A stretch of DNA of 64,000 nt from Sarcomyxa edulis (GCA_009761415.1 QUOL01000004.1:124001-188000); one strand, 5' to 3'. Positions 31,875-45,300 are shown, numbered from the stretch's first letter. The notes: generated from the letters alone by a model not told the origin. Numbers and translations are program-made.

Positions 31875-34281
31875 ATGGCACCCGCACCCACCTCGAAAAT
31901 GAGTTCGCCCCCATCCGACTCATCCATCTCCGGAGCAGATGCAGAGAAACATGTCGACGATGACACCCTCAGCACCTCGACGTCCGACCTAACCGATGCA
32001 GAATTAGAAAAAACCGTATGGCGTAAAATGGATATGTGGATCCTACCCGTCGTGGCTATATTCTATTTACTATCGTTCTTGGTGAGTCCATTTGAACTTC
32101 CTTCCTTGGAATGAAAGACTTGCCCGAGTTCCCCTTTGGGTCTTGGCCGACATTGGGATTCAGGAGTCTCCTTTAACGCGATAACCCTTGAAACTAATAC
32201 TAATGTCTATCTTTCTCGTACATAGGACCGTAGTAACATCGCCAACGCCCGAGTCGCAGGATTGCAGACGGACCTCAAAATGACGAATCGCCAGGTATTT
32301 ACTTATGCTCGTGATTTAATTTCATGAGTTTATCGCGACTGATGCGGTTGACCTTGACAGTATAGTATGGCACTGACAGTCACATATATGTATGTCTTAC
32401 AACTTGATCTGGATTCTGAATACTCAACGCTGACTTGGATTGTGCTCTTGCTATACAGACCATACATCGTCGCGGAGTTGCCATCAAATCTTCTTCTCAA
32501 AGTGAGTGAGCCTCGAATCGAGTATCGAGAAGTACTTACGAACCCTTTCCTTTCTCTACAGTACGTCGGGCCTGATCTAATGCTACCCGCTATGGTCACG
32601 ATATGGGGATTCATCACCACCATGCAGGGTAAATCACACACCCATCCTCTCTCTTCTCCCGCGCGTTTCGTTCCGTTTCGTTTGGATATTAACTCGTCCT
32701 TATCTTCTCTTCAGGTGTCGTCACAAGCTACCCCGGTCTGCTAGCTTGCCGTTTCTTCCTCGGATTCATAGAAGGTCAGTCAGTCGACCCGTATGTGATA
32801 CCCTATCAATATTCTTATTCTCATTGCAATCCCTCTCACCTCTCCGTCACTCATTCAGGAGGCCTATTCCCCGGACTCGTGCTATACCTCTCATTCTTCT
32901 ACCCAAGAAACCGACTCCAGATTCGTATATCCACATTCTTCGCTTCGGCATCGCTCTCTGGCGCTTTCTCAGGATTACTCGCGTATGGTATCATGCGCAT
33001 GGAGGGCGTCGGGAACCGGCCGGGATGGGCTTGGATTTTCATTCTTGTACGTCCGTCATTCTTACCCCCAAAGTTAATTCCTGCAAAACTGAACTGAAAC
33101 AACCTTCCTCGATCTCCAGGAAGGAATGTTCACATTCCTATTCGGCGCCGTGTCCTTCTTCCTACTACCGCACTCTCCCGGAAAAGCTAGGTTTTTGTCC
33201 GTCAGAGAACGAGAGTACGTCGATGCGCAACTACGAGCCGACGGTGCGTTGTCGCAGGATGAACAAGGAGACGGGTTCCGATGGGTCGAGGTTTTGAGAT
33301 GTCTCAAGCTCCCACACGTTTGGCTGGTTGCGATCGCGTTTTTCTTTGATGGTGCGTGAACCGAAACTATACGACGTGATGTATCAGTGACTGATGGGTT
33401 GATTATAGGTACCACTTGTGAGTTTCTTGGATCTTACATTATGAGTATTCCAGTACTGACTCTGAGGGGATGACCCATCAAGTGTATTCACTGGCATAGT
33501 ATGTAATTTTCTCCTTTCGTAAAATGCATTGCTTGGAACTGATCAAAAATTCCATAGCTTCGAGCCTACTATCATCCAAGGTCTCGGCTACACAGCTGCT
33601 CGTGCTCAGCTGATGTCAGTTCCACCTTTTGCTGTATCGTTTGTCTGTAAGTCACGCTACTCCTCTCCGTTCATAGTTGTAGTTGACCAGTAAATCTAAT
33701 CGCACTTGCACTCCACAGTCGGACTCCTCTTTGCGTACATCTCCGATCGCTTCCATTGTCGAGGTCTCATTTCCATCATGTGTGGGTTCCTATGCCTGAT
33801 AGGATTCAGCCTATTCTTGGGTGAGAACCAACCTCCATTACTAGTGTATTGCATCGAACACTAAGCTCACAAACCATACCCTTCTCCAGGTTCGAGTTCC
33901 AACTCAATCCAATATCTCTCCATCTTCTTCTCCATAACCGGTACATACGGCGCAGCCCCCGCACTCTCAACATGGAACTGCAACAACAGCGCGCCCCACG
34001 TCCGTCGAGCCACCGCCGTCGCCCTCGGCTTCATCATGTCCAATTCAGGTGGTATCCTCGCAACGTGGCTCTTGGGCTCGCTATCCCCTGCTCCCAGATA
34101 CACGGAAGCGTCTATCATCTTTGTCGTGTTTTCCGTGGGGATGATCTTTTTTTCGGCGTTGAATTTGTGGTACCTGTGGAATCAGAATAAGAAGAAGGCG
34201 ATTGTTAGGTCGAATTCGGAGAAGACGGAGGAGAGGACGGATTTGGGGGATCGGAGTGCTTGGTTTGTTTACATTTACTAG
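31875..34281 (+). CDS. MFS permease, Dal5/Tna1 (anion:cation symporter) type
   Basis: About ten exons encode a 12-helix major-facilitator protein of roughly 490 residues. Family hallmarks: LEKTVWRKMDMWILPVVAIF before helix 1, LDRSNIANARVAGL, YSMALTVTYIPYIVAELPSN, LACRFFLGFIEGGLFPGLVL, SLAYFEPTIIQGLGYTAARA, and the C-terminal LGDRSAWF. These match the allantoate/nicotinate/vitamin transporter group, H+-coupled uptake of small organic anions; the substrate is not predictable. Two very small exons (33409-33417, 9 nt; 33483-33498, 16 nt) are needed to keep the frame through FDGTTLYSLAYF. The upstream region carries the CCGAGTC cluster. The acyltransferase gene follows 336 bp downstream. Confidence 0.87.
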
Positions 34282-34617
34282 AATATAATACTGAACGTCG
34301 AGCGAGCAATGTACCAATAATGCAATAACATATATAGAGATACTTGTAGACACGTAAAATGTCGCTGGAGTCAAGCTTGCAAGTATTCTGTACTATTTTT
34401 AGTGGTGGGCGGCGAGTGACCGTAACCCGTGACTTGTGACTTGTGTTCGTCGATCACAATGTCGTTCCACATGATCGTCGATCGATGATCTCTTGAAAAA
34501 TTGTCTTTATGGGTTTGTGCAGAATTGTATTTCCTACATGACTCCGGATCCCTCTCGGGCAATCCTCACCATCGACCCTTCTCTCTGATTGTATACCCCT
34601 CCTCCAGGCTCCTGACG
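34282..34617. other. Intergenic with short inverted repeats
   Basis: Contains a cluster of self-complementary motifs near 34447-34495 (CGTCGATCAC, GATCGTCGATCGATGATC) and repeated GTGACTTGTGACTTGTG near 34429. Possibly regulatory for the acyltransferase gene; no gene seen. Confidence 0.4.
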
Positions 34618-36373
34618 ATGGAGTCCACTTCTTGGAAGCACCACGATGGCACTCGTTTTCCCAAACGCGTCTATGATCGACCTTTAGGCTTGACAGAACT
34701 TGGGTTCTATTGGGATAAACAATTCAATGGAACCGCAGATTGCTTCCAATCTGCCACCGTCGAAACGGAGCATGCTAGCATCTTCAGCGAAGACAATGTC
34801 AAGAGGGCGTGGATATCGTTGAAGCAGACGTATCCCCTCCTGGGTTCCCGAGTCGAGAAGCCAAAGGATGGCAGCGAAGGGATGTTGTTCGTGGTTGAAG
34901 AGGAGAAGTTGAATTCCTGCCGTCTAAACGAGATTCACTTCCGATCCATATCAACACCGGACGACGATACCGCCCTCATCCAGGATCTGATGAAGGGCGG
35001 GCCATGGCGACTTTCCGACGATTGCCTCGCGCGTGTATTCATCCTCGTACGGACCGACCGGCCGAACACGTTCCACGTCTTGACCCATGTTGCGCACTGT
35101 GTCACGGATGGCATGGCCAACTTGACTTTGCTCCGATATCTCTTGGATGCTCTATGTCGTCCGTCTTCGCCAGCTCCGCCTTTGGAGAATAGACTCCGGA
35201 TTTCTGTATCATCGGAGGAGTTAGTGCCGAGTCTCAAGATGAGCATTCCTAGACAGAGGTGGCGACGAGCGATTGGGAGTGTGTTGGGTACAATACAGCT
35301 TGCGAACTTTGAGGTATTTTGATCAAAATTGCTATCCACTTCGTCTCCTTGCTAATAGATCTTTGTTGCCAGGGCGGACATACCCTACCTAGAAAATTCA
35401 CCACCACGACGTCTGACACGGCTGCGAAATCAGCTTCTGTGATCTCTTCCATTTCTGTCGAAACTTCGGCACATATTTTCCAAAATTGTCGCCGGAATCA
35501 TATCACGTTCGGCCAAGCGCTCCCTGTCATTGCTCAAGTTGCACTTGCTCGCCTTCTTTGTCGGAGATACCTTCGCGGGGAGATCGGCGAAGAAGAATGG
35601 AACTATAGGCGCAGGGAACCCATGGTCACCGGTGGACCACTCAATCTCAGGCCATTTCTCGACCAAGAATGGTACAAAAATGGTGGTGCTAGCAATGTCT
35701 GTGTATCTATAGGCTTTTTCTTCTATACACTGCCATTCATGCCTCTGGGAGAAGCATCTCGGCTTCCTGTTGGAAGTAATCTACCTCAAGTGGGCGCATT
35801 TTTGACCCCAGAACGATTCTTCTTGCGATGCAACATGATATCGAAGCAATCAAGACGATTGATGAAAAATCCATTATTTTTGGAGATATCGGGCTCTAGA
35901 GGTGCGGGCAGGGTAGAACGGGTCAGGAACGGTGCGTTGAGGTGGCAAGAAGGTCAAAAGAACGGAGGGTCATTGCTCGGGCAGGATATACCTGTGCCCG
36001 AGCAGGCGTTGAATGCGGCTGTTCTCACTCATACTGGCTCAAGCTTTGGAAATGTAATTGACTTTTCCAAAATCGAGTTCGCCACTTGTTCTGATATCCT
36101 TTATTGCAGACCGACGCCATGCTACCGCTAAATTACCCTCTAACGCCAGTCGCAGATGAACCGATTCTTCGACTGCAGTCCAATCGTACCCATCTCCAAT
36201 GTAGACCAACAGAACTCTATCTAGGTGCTTCAACATCCCACGGACAGTTACAGTTTGCTATCTACTGGGATTCCAATGTGTATGATGATGCGACGGTGCA
36301 CGAATGGTTGTTGGAAGTTGAGAGCGCTGTAGAATGGTACCTGGGTCGACCACGCGTGGACGCAAAATTGTAG
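34618..36373 (+). CDS. CoA-dependent acyltransferase-like protein (condensation/BAHD fold)
   Basis: Three exons, spliced after ANFE and after GSSFGN, give about 540 residues. The start MESTSWKHHDG is followed by RPLGLTELGFYWD, typical of fungal acyltransferases of the trichothecene 15-O-acetyltransferase/alcohol acetyltransferase type. The catalytic motif is present in a variant form, AHCVTDG (His160, Asp164, Gly165): the first of the usual two histidines is Ala, but the catalytic second His and the DG are kept. The C-terminal half has GGPLNLRPFL and a final strand GQLQFAIYWD that fits the family's closing DFGWG-like position only loosely. It probably transfers an acyl group to a small-molecule alcohol or amine. 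No other secondary-metabolism gene is adjacent except the permease. Confidence 0.7.
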
Positions 36374-37011
36374 CAGTAAAAGTAGATACCTTCAGTAAGT
36401 AGTATGAGTGTCATATTTCAACCGAGTCTCGATTCTCGTCGAAAAACATGACCTCCAGCGAAATTCGAATTCCTGTCATTTAGAGATTAGATTAGATCAA
36501 GGCAAGGCATTATTTGGCTATGCCTTCGTGAATACACAACCATCTTCTCTTCCATACAAAAACGGGACCAAATTCAAACGACCTTCGTCTCATGCAGTGA
36601 GTACGCTAGTATACGCACATATCTACCGCCGCTAATATTTCGAGGATTCTTCATCGAATCTAAAAGTCACTATTCAATACCTACATTCTAGATCGTCTAA
36701 TCTTCAGCACCGGCAGTCCGTGTCCAAGTGAGTAGTACACTTTTTCTTGGATTCAATTTGAAGTTTACAGCGTTCATCTCTACATCTACAAACCTTCAAT
36801 CGGAGGCTTTTTGTCAAGACTCGGTCGAGCGTTTCTCAGGAGAACGGGCTACTTCGAGGCTGACTGCAATATATTCGCACACCGGTGGCTGACTCGAATT
36901 GGGCTATTAAAGGACGACCCATGATCTAATGCACCGTCTCATACGTCCGACTAACAGTCAAAATACAGCCTTGATTTTTTGTCGTTTCAACCATCTCCCT
37001 CTCGAATCGAA
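36374..37011. other. Intergenic, no gene seen
   Basis: Between two plus-strand genes. I looked for small exons and RNA genes and found no convincing signal. Short frames here lack conserved sequence. Confidence 0.5.
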
Positions 37012-38135
37012 ATGCCCACATCTACATTCTACGCTGATGCAGTCTTATTTGATATGGTACGATCCCCTCCCTTCCATCTCACGTCCCAAAACTTATCTTA
37101 CATACTCTCAGGATGGGACGCTCACGGACTCTATTGCTGCCGTAGAGGCTGCTTGGGGCAGAGTCGCGCTGGAAGTTGGAGAAGATCCGGCCTTCGTTAT
37201 CTCCGCCACACACGGTAAACGCGCTCTCGATAACCTGTCGCAATTCAAGCCCGAACTTCTTTCTCATGAGCTGGACGCGGAGGTCTCAAACTTTGAAGAA
37301 TCAATCTTGTTCTACGCGGATGCTTACAACAAACACGGACCTGGATCAAAGATAGCTCGTGGAGACCTCCAGCTACCTTCGCCTGGGTGGTCACCCATCT
37401 CGTCAGCCACACCGTCAGCCCCGCAATCCCGGGCGTCCTCGCGTGTTGGCAGTCTGCCAGATATGGAAGCTCGCCTTAGTTCAATCTTGCTCAAGGAGGC
37501 TCTCGCAGAGAACGACAGTGACGACTACTTGCTCATATCGACCTCGCGGTCGCCCGAAATCTGTGCTGCTATACTACCTGCGGAGGATAAAAGCATCGAC
37601 AAAATGGGACTCGCTGCATGGCAATCAGAAGCAGCAACCGTTGACCGTTCTGTCCGCATTCTTCCGGGTGTCAAAGATATGATCGCTTCCATTCCCGAAG
37701 GGCGCTATGCAGTGGTGACGTCTGGTGCTCATACATATGGTGAAATCGCCGTCATCAATTAAATCCAAAACCTTACTCATATTATACTTTGCAGCATATG
37801 GATGTATGACTAGAGTCGGAATCATTCCCCCCAAGGTCACGATCACCGCGGACGACAAGCGTCTCAAGGCTGGAAAACCCGCTCCTGATCCTTTCTTACT
37901 CGCTGCCGACTGCCTTGGCTATAGCCCTGCTAGATGTGTCTGTTTCGAAGACTCCCCCAGTGGTATCCGGTCCGCAGTGGCTTCTGGTGCTATTGTCATT
38001 GCTGTGTGTACCAGCCACGATAGGTCCATGATCGACGACTTGGGTGCCCATTTTGTGGTCAACGATATGGAGGATGTTCAGTGCGAGAGTATTGTGGGAT
38101 CAAACGCTGGCTTGAAGTTCACGGTGGCATGGTAG
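37012..38135 (+). CDS. HAD-superfamily sugar/polyol phosphatase with internal insertion
   Basis: The start MPTSTFYADAVLFDM is spliced to DGTLTDSIAAVEAAWG, restoring HAD motif I (DxDGTLTDS) across the first intron. Motif II is VVTSGAHTY, motif III uses the Lys of KAGKPAPDPFLLAA, and motif IV is CVCFEDSPSGIRSAVASG. This is the beta-phosphoglucomutase/2-deoxyglucose-6-phosphatase/glycerol-3-phosphatase branch. About 90 residues (roughly 105-195: Ser/Pro-rich QSRASSRVGSL, then an acidic segment with NDSDDYLLIS) lie between the cap and motif II; typical members of about 240 residues lack them. Soluble phosphatase; substrate unknown. Ends 98 bp from the MED16 stop codon, convergent. Confidence 0.82.
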
Positions 38136-38233
38136 ATAATGGTATCTCCGATGTAACAGCTTTACCGCAACGCAGTCCACAAATGAGACAACCCAGAAAG
38201 CTGGCACTACACAATATCAATAAATAAATATAT

Positions 38234-41200
38234 TCATCTAGATCCGCCCACCCACAGACCGCCACATATACATCGATGGTTATATCTCTTTTCCCATCTC
38301 CACCAACGCAGAGAGATGTGTCCAGCGACAGTCGGATCACCTCCAAGCTCTGATTTTCCTTCACATCTAAGACACGTGAATTCGACGCCACGCTTCACTA
38401 GCATTCCTTTGGTAACAACGTCTCTTTCTGTTTCTTTCCTTTGCCTAGGACTCTCCGGTCCCAATCGAGCGATACCGTCCACTAAGTCGGAAGGTTTGAT
38501 GAACAAACGCGATTTGTCGATGACAGACGAATTCCCGAGGTTCTGTATGATCCTGCGAATGGATTCACTGACTGCCGTTGAAGGCTGGCATAGTGCAAGA
38601 CTTCTCTGTGATTCATGCACTAGAAGCAAGAAGAATTGGATGGTCAGTGAGATAGATACAGGATCTTCAGGGGTCGTGCCTTACCTTCGATGGCCTTCAC
38701 GTCGGGAACCAACGTTTCGAGGAGTGCTTCTAGGGCATCCAGGTCAATTCCAGAACAGTCCACTAAATCAATGAGGACATCCCGTGCTATTTGCGCATTC
38801 TCTGCTCGAACGGATGATGCCCTCAATTGATTACGAAAACGTTTGACGTGCCCAACAGCGCATTGTAGATTTGACAGGGCGTATGGCTGGCCTAGAAGTA
38901 AGAATATCGGGAGATCCAAGCGTTGCAATTGAGAGCCACCGGTAGGAGAAGCTGAAAGTGACGAGTAAGAATTTTTTGAAAGACGGTCGATCCCCACAAT
39001 AACGCCTTACAAGGGTTAGAACCGAATAGATCGTCGGCAGAGTCATCCGTAGGTTCGGTTTTATTGATGTCATACGATAGAACACATTCCTTCATGAGCT
39101 TCTCAATGAAACCCATGATCCAACTCGACAAGCCAACGAGTTGCCACACCGCTTCTGATTTACGACGAAATTTCATATCAAAAAAAGGACGATACCAGGG
39201 TTGGGCGTACGTACCGAGATCACATTTGTCACCTTCCGTGCAATCTTCAAATGCTGAGTTACATGCAGACAATGAACATATGTCGAGAGCAGTCTCCCAA
39301 CGAGCGTTGAGAATATCTGGTTCTGTACTTTTCTCAACTTTATGACGAGCCTTCAGCCTACACAGGAAGAATTTAATCTAGTCATCCGGCGGGGCTGTGG
39401 AATCACGTACCTATAAACTTCTACTATCAAGCCAAGGACGTTTTGAATGTACGTCCCTTCAAGTCCATTCTGGTGCTGGTCGAGGATTGATAAGGTATTC
39501 TGTATAATGTCTACAACGTCGCCTATTGGTGTCGACGGAAGGGAGAGTATGTGGGCGAGATCAGCCAAAGTTCGCCTGGATATAATGGCGGATGCGATGG
39601 TAGAAGAAAATGCAGCTGTGACTAACGCGCTAAGGTGAGCTCAGTCGATACATAGCAAATCATAAATATTCTACCTTGCTCTGAACGGTGAGGGTGTTTC
39701 GGTCGAGGCAGCATATTGATAGACAATCGGGTAGTCCAGAGGCAGGAAGACATTGCGCAAAAGAGCATCTTATTCGGTGAGATACTCGGATATAATGGCA
39801 CTGTGGACATAATATGAGAGGTCAGGCTGAGACAAAGAGGGGGTGAGCTCACATTCTGTTCCAACCTTGTCGATAGGCGACATGATATTTGTGATCCCCC
39901 AATTCTCATTGTCAGTCAGGTTCGGCCTACATAAAGTGGTAATCAGGACAAACCCTAGGAAAAGATAAATACTTACAATCTCAATAGAGAGACAGTCCCG
40001 ATCGATGTTTCTTTCAGGCTCGACCTGCGAGATACCGTGCCAGATGTAGATAGAACATATGCGTATATACCGAAGCCGTCGGTGGACGACGAGACCACGC
40101 AAGGCGCAAAGGATGTCAAGACGCCTGGAGAAAATGAGCGCGTGGCTGCGAGGGAATATTTCTAGATCAAGGTCTCAATACTCGTCGTAGGATTGGAATG
40201 ATAGATGATTTACAAATTTGGGTTTACTGCTGTCTGCAATGGTGGTTTCATTCCGTGAAATAAGATGCAGTACCAACTCAGACCTTGGTGGGGAGGTATC
40301 TACAATCAGGAATTTGTTTCAGGAAATGCAGACGCTGACGTAAATGCTACTCACAGTTCTCGAAGTCAAGATAACTGGCTGCAAGATATAGCTGACCTTT
40401 CTCGACGCCCGTTCTTACTCGCGAAGGGGATCTCGTAGAATCATGATGTGGGGGAGTAGAAATGAAAGCCAGTTTTGTGAGACGAAGCCCACCATGATGC
40501 AGAGGGGTTAGGGGATTGACTTTCAAACCTGTAAGCTGATGATAAGTGTCGTGGTGGCCACGAGTCATATTGACAGCGTACTCATATCATGGCCATCGAA
40601 TTTGAGTTGTACCTCACACAGATCGATGGTAGGATCCTCGCCCCAAGACTCGCAATCTGTGGATGTATCGGGCATAGAGGTTTGAGTGAAGTCGGGAGGG
40701 AGATTTAGTTCCATGGAATTATACGATGAGGACTTCGTTATCCCCGGCGGAAACATATATGACCGTGTGGCAATCAGTATGGAGGAGTCTATGCACATGT
40801 CGTCACTAACAGCAGAATAGTAACGAAAAAGAGATACTTGCCATTGTATGCTAAGCCTACAGCCGCATTAACGCAAAGCCTGACAGAGTCTGGTCCATTT
40901 GGTATTTCATTGGCTCCGCTGGGTTGGTTCTCGAGGGCCACAAAGGGTTGTGTGAGGCTGCAGCTGATAATCTTCAATGTGGGTATAAATTGACGAAGGT
41001 AACAGATGTTAATTAAGTGGTTCTGCGTGACCAAGACAAGAGTAGGACCAGAAACTGGAGTGCGAGGTCCCTGAGGTGGGAGACGATCGAAAGAGTCGGA
41101 CGCATCATTTGGCCACTACGAAAGATCAGTCCGACGCCAGATGGTATGTATTTCCACTCACTTCTCTAGGTGCGCCAAGCCAACTGGCTGTAACAGGACC

Positions 41201-41679
41201 TGCACTTCTAGGAAAAGTCCACCACTCCTTGATAGTCCAACTATCAACTTGGAGGCCGCGTTTCCACAAGCAGCCAGTTCCATCGCCGGCGCGTCCAGGA
41301 AAGTATGCGAACAACCAGCCATCCTGAGGGGCAACAGAGATCAGAGTGGGAGGATCATACGATGTTGGGGATGCAACAATTGGGCTGGGAGAGGGGATGT
41401 TGACTTGCTTCGAGGAAGAGAAGTGTCTCGCTATAAGAAGAGGTTGGGTTGGATGAGCGGTGAAGATCAAATCAGAGCTGGACCATTCTACGGGTCTGGA
41501 AACAAGTCAAGATGATATGTAAGACCTCTCAGATGACCACACTCATACCGCTGTGCCTCTAAATCGACCAGGGGATAGAACTCCCACCACCCTGTACTCC
41601 AATTTTCCTCCCTCGCCTTGCCCTTAGACGGCGAAAGGACTGCAGATTTGACATCGAACATGGCGTATCTAGTATCCAC
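38234..41679 (-). CDS. MED16: Mediator complex subunit 16 (MED16/Sin4)
   Basis: Multi-exon gene starting MDTRYAMFDVK (or at the second Met, 41661), then WSTGWWEFYPLVDLEAQR spliced to PVEWSSSDLIFTAHPTQP. The N-terminal half reads as a beta-propeller-like region (GWLFAYFPG, WTIKEWWTFPRS, LHHGGLRLTKLAFIST, GQLYLAASYLDF). The C-terminus has a zinc-finger-like arrangement, CLRCEGKSE then RWWRWEKRY and CICGGLW, before the stop at 38234. This combination is what I know of fungal MED16 proteins, tail-module subunits that receive activator signals for RNA polymerase II. Several internal exons were placed only by frame. It shares a 128 bp promoter with the divergent gene at 41808. Confidence 0.72.
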
Positions 41680-41807
41680 CGAAGCAAGTCGATATGTCGC
41701 GACTTGGATATATATGAAGTTGGAGAGATCAGGGAGGCGAGCTCTACGATTGACGGTGGCAGATCAACAATGGAAACAGACGCGTCTTGTTCTCGAACAA
41801 CTACAAA

Positions 41808-42344
41808 ATGGCTTCCTCTCGTCAAATCTCCAGAGATCTCGAAGGAAATCACACGGAACTCGTTCTTCAATCCTTTGCAGATCGTGTACTAGTAATCGTC
41901 ACCCAGATGGGAAAAGTCGGGAATCTGGTGCATCAATGCCTTCTTCCTCGTCATTTTCGGCTAGCACCTAACGTGCTATAAAAAAAGATACAAGCGTCCA
42001 TTCCCCCAACCACACCTCTTCTTCCGGCTCCTGCTGTTGATCCAGAACAACCTAATGTCCGGCCTCTTCCCCCACCCCCCGCTGCCATCGAGTTGACCCC
42101 TCTCCTCGGAAACGCGCCATCAGAACACATGCGAACGCTACATTCTTTATATGCTGCCCAAATCGCTACAATAATTTGGACTGCTGAATCGCAGGGTCCT
42201 CTTGACGTCTCAAGGCGAAGCGTTGTAGTTGGAATCGCTCTACGTAAATCAGATGGCGACGACGACACTGGTCTCAGCGAAAGTCAACGAGCTCTTTTTG
42301 TTGGCATCATGGAAATGCTGTCTGATTTGCTGAGCGGCCCATGA
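41808..42344 (+). CDS. Proteasome assembly chaperone 3-like protein
   Basis: Two exons (41808-41927, 41988-42344), phase 0, give 158 residues. The first exon, MASSRQISRDLEGNHTELVL then FADRVLVIVTQMGKVGNL, resembles the beta-strand opening of PAC3/PSMG3. A proline-rich linker follows, and the C-terminal part (TPLLGNAPSEHMRTLHSLYA then QIATIIW) fits the end of the same fold. PAC3 with PAC4 guides assembly of the 20S proteasome alpha ring. The proteins diverge quickly, so the name is a recognition-level call. The frame, splice sites and conserved-looking ends support a real gene. Confidence 0.6.
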
Positions 42345-45300
42345 GGGTGCGCTGCTATGGGAAACTCCCAGAATTCAAAATCTGACGCATTTGCTACTCA
42401 GACTTGTAGGCTTTGCGACTATCTGGTTTGCCTGTTCCAAATTTCCCTCCCAGGTAAATCTATTCGATCTTGTAACAGTGTAGTGCAATCTCAAGCCCTA
42501 CACCTCTAGACCTTTTAAGAACTAAAATGACCGAAGAGAATGTTGATATATCTGAGAAAATGATGTTGTATCTATTATAAAATTCAATTTGAACGTGGAA
42601 CGGATTCGTCCGGATGTACCATACATATAGACCAGAGAGATATCGATAATGTTGCTTGCGACAGTGCAAAGTACACCGTCAAGCGAGCACAGAGACATGA
42701 TTGAGAGCTCACGGCAAAGCGACACGAACCAAGGATGTTGCGCGAAAAGCAATAGATGCTGCTATTCCTGGATAGTCTCCTCATCAAGATCCTCGACATC
42801 AGTGCGGCTCTAGAGCTCTTTTGGAAAAACCAAGACACCACCGAATATAATACGAGGAGGTACCCTTTCTGCGTGTGAACCCGTCCTGGTGATGGTGACT
42901 GACAGTTTGAGCGGGAGCGGGAGCGGGTCAAATCATCACGGGAAGCAGGCGAGTTGCTAATATAGGGTCCAAAGAGCCTCATTCTCGTTTCGGTGGCCTT
43001 CGCAAAGACAGAAATAAATTCGACATCTCACGTTGTCCTCAACACCAACATTTTCCTCCCGAGGTAGATGAGGGTAGTCGAGGTGGAGAACGATAGGTAG
43101 ACGAGCTCTGATGCTGTGGACTTGGCGGGGAATATGAGTGGTGGCGGAGAGTGGGATTTCTGCGAACTAGGTACGTCCCATTAGTTGGAAGACCTTGATG
43201 TACCACTCCAAAGCGTAGAGAGACTATGAAAGTATGCGACGCAATCAACGCCGAATAGTCGAAGACCAAAGGCCGGCGAGACTTCGATTCGTGAAGGTTA
43301 TGGCGCGTTATTCGTGGAGTTCACGCTGCTGATAGTGATGGGGAGATTCGTATGGCTGCTCGTATATGCTGGATCGTTCCTCCCTCTCCCGGATCTGGGT
43401 AGAGATATACTGGTACAGCACGAGCGACCCAGAGACCCGAAACCGCCGACGCCACAATGGTTGGAGACAGCGATATTCTTGAAGATAAGAAACCACAAAG
43501 ACGCGCGTTTTTTCTTCAGGGGTCGAGGGTACTCGCCCAGGTGAATATAGCATACTTTAAGTCGGCGGGCAGCTGAATATATATATTAAGCAGGGATGCG
43601 CTTGTTCATTGGAGATATTATTAGGGAACTTGTCTCCTCTCGTCCCCAAAGATGTCGAATTCGAAGCAACACATATCCTCGGCCACGAGCATGACATTAC
43701 GGGAAACGATAGGCTTTGGTTAATCATGCTGGGAGCTTGGATTGGAACGGCGTGGTCTCTGGAAGGCAAGAAAACACCATTCTGTTATTTGTGAAACGCC
43801 ACTCTATCAATGCTTACTCATTTCCCTCCTATATGTGCAATAGCGACTTGGAAAAGACCGACCTTACGCGGAAACACGGGTCTCGAAATCCAGTAGTGTT
43901 TCTTTGTCGTCGATAGCCGTGAGTGGGTAACATTGGGGCCAACATCCCTAATATGTTGCCATACTCTAGGGTGGCTAGCACCAACGGTGTGTCCAGAGAC
44001 CAGTGATCAGTGATCCGACGTGGATTTTTTGAACGCTCCTCTTGATAACCAGTACCAAAAAAGGGTACGACCTTCCAGGAAATTTTGAAGGCCTTCGGAA
44101 TAGCGAAATCGTGGCTCGCCAAAGCGTACGGATATGTGGATTGCATCGTATGGCTGAACTGTGCTCATGGTAGGAGTTTTCCATGTGCAGGGAACCGGGA
44201 GACAGAATAGCTTGTTTGACTTCGAGCAGAGGCCGTGGCATTGTGTGGCGGTCATCACAGCTTCCCCATACGACCTATATCAATGGAGCAAAGACGGTGA
44301 AAGAGGTACGCACAATGTCCAATACGATAAAGAAGCTAAATCGCTCTTGTATCGAGGGCAGGTCGTGTGCCTCCGGCGCAGGAGTACAGACGACAATTAT
44401 CATATCCTCACAAAATGTAGACCCTGCAGCCTTCGCTGACCCGCCCTTCTTCTGATCCCGTCTACGTGTAGTCTCATCGTACTTGCGTGCGATTGTGGCT
44501 TCAGCGATACTGGATTGACGAGTTTGCGATTATATTGCCGCTGCATGGTCTGCATCGGCTAGCTCGTAGAAGGCAGACGATATCCAGGCCAAGGAAGGTT
44601 TAGATAGAGGGCGAGTGAGGTCAAGGAGGGCAGAGAGGGGCATTTGAAAGTCGTTGGGGAAAATGTTGAATAAATTGCCGTGGCCCGTGGGCCGTCGGGC
44701 CAAAAAGTCACGCCTGCAGCAGCTGCTTGTCTTCGTCCGTTCATTTTGTGGTTGCATTTCTTGTTCTTGCTTTTATCGTTCTCTTTCGTACGCACACAAA
44801 ATGAAACGTTTCATTCGAGATCAAGTTCTTGCCACCAGCCGATCTTCCAACTTGAGCTTGAAGCTTGAAAGTCCAACACGATTCGAGTTTTGAACGGATG
44901 CAATTGTCGACTCGGACCACATCGACAATACACTCGCGACAAGGCGAACTCATCTACCACCACTCTCCTGTTCGAAAAGTCAAGGGCGTGTGGCGGGAAC
45001 GATGACACGCTGGTGGCTGCGGAAACCACGACCAAAATTTGTTCCACCTCGGGGCTTAGTCGACTGATGTTCCAGATCTGGTAGAGATCCTGACAGTGGC
45101 CCACCACATTTTGATGACGGGGCATTTGTGGCAAATAACAGTTCATTCCGACACAGTCTGTTCAGGATCACACTTGCCGAAAAAATAGGCTGAGCTTGGA
45201 GGTGCGTCACTTTGTTTTATATCGCCATTCTAGATTTTCTGGCCGTTGGATTTCGACTGGATCTTGTCCTGGAGAGAGAGTTGGATGTTTCTTCAGGTCT

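Noticed and set aside
31505..31975. Minus-strand frame of 156 codons overlapping the permease start
   Set aside because: It covers the permease first exon antisense, shows no conserved motif and no splice partners.
43308..43553. Overlapping frames on both strands in the gene-poor region
   Set aside because: Opposite-strand frames are equally open, neither has recognisable motifs, and no in-phase splicing to neighbours was found.
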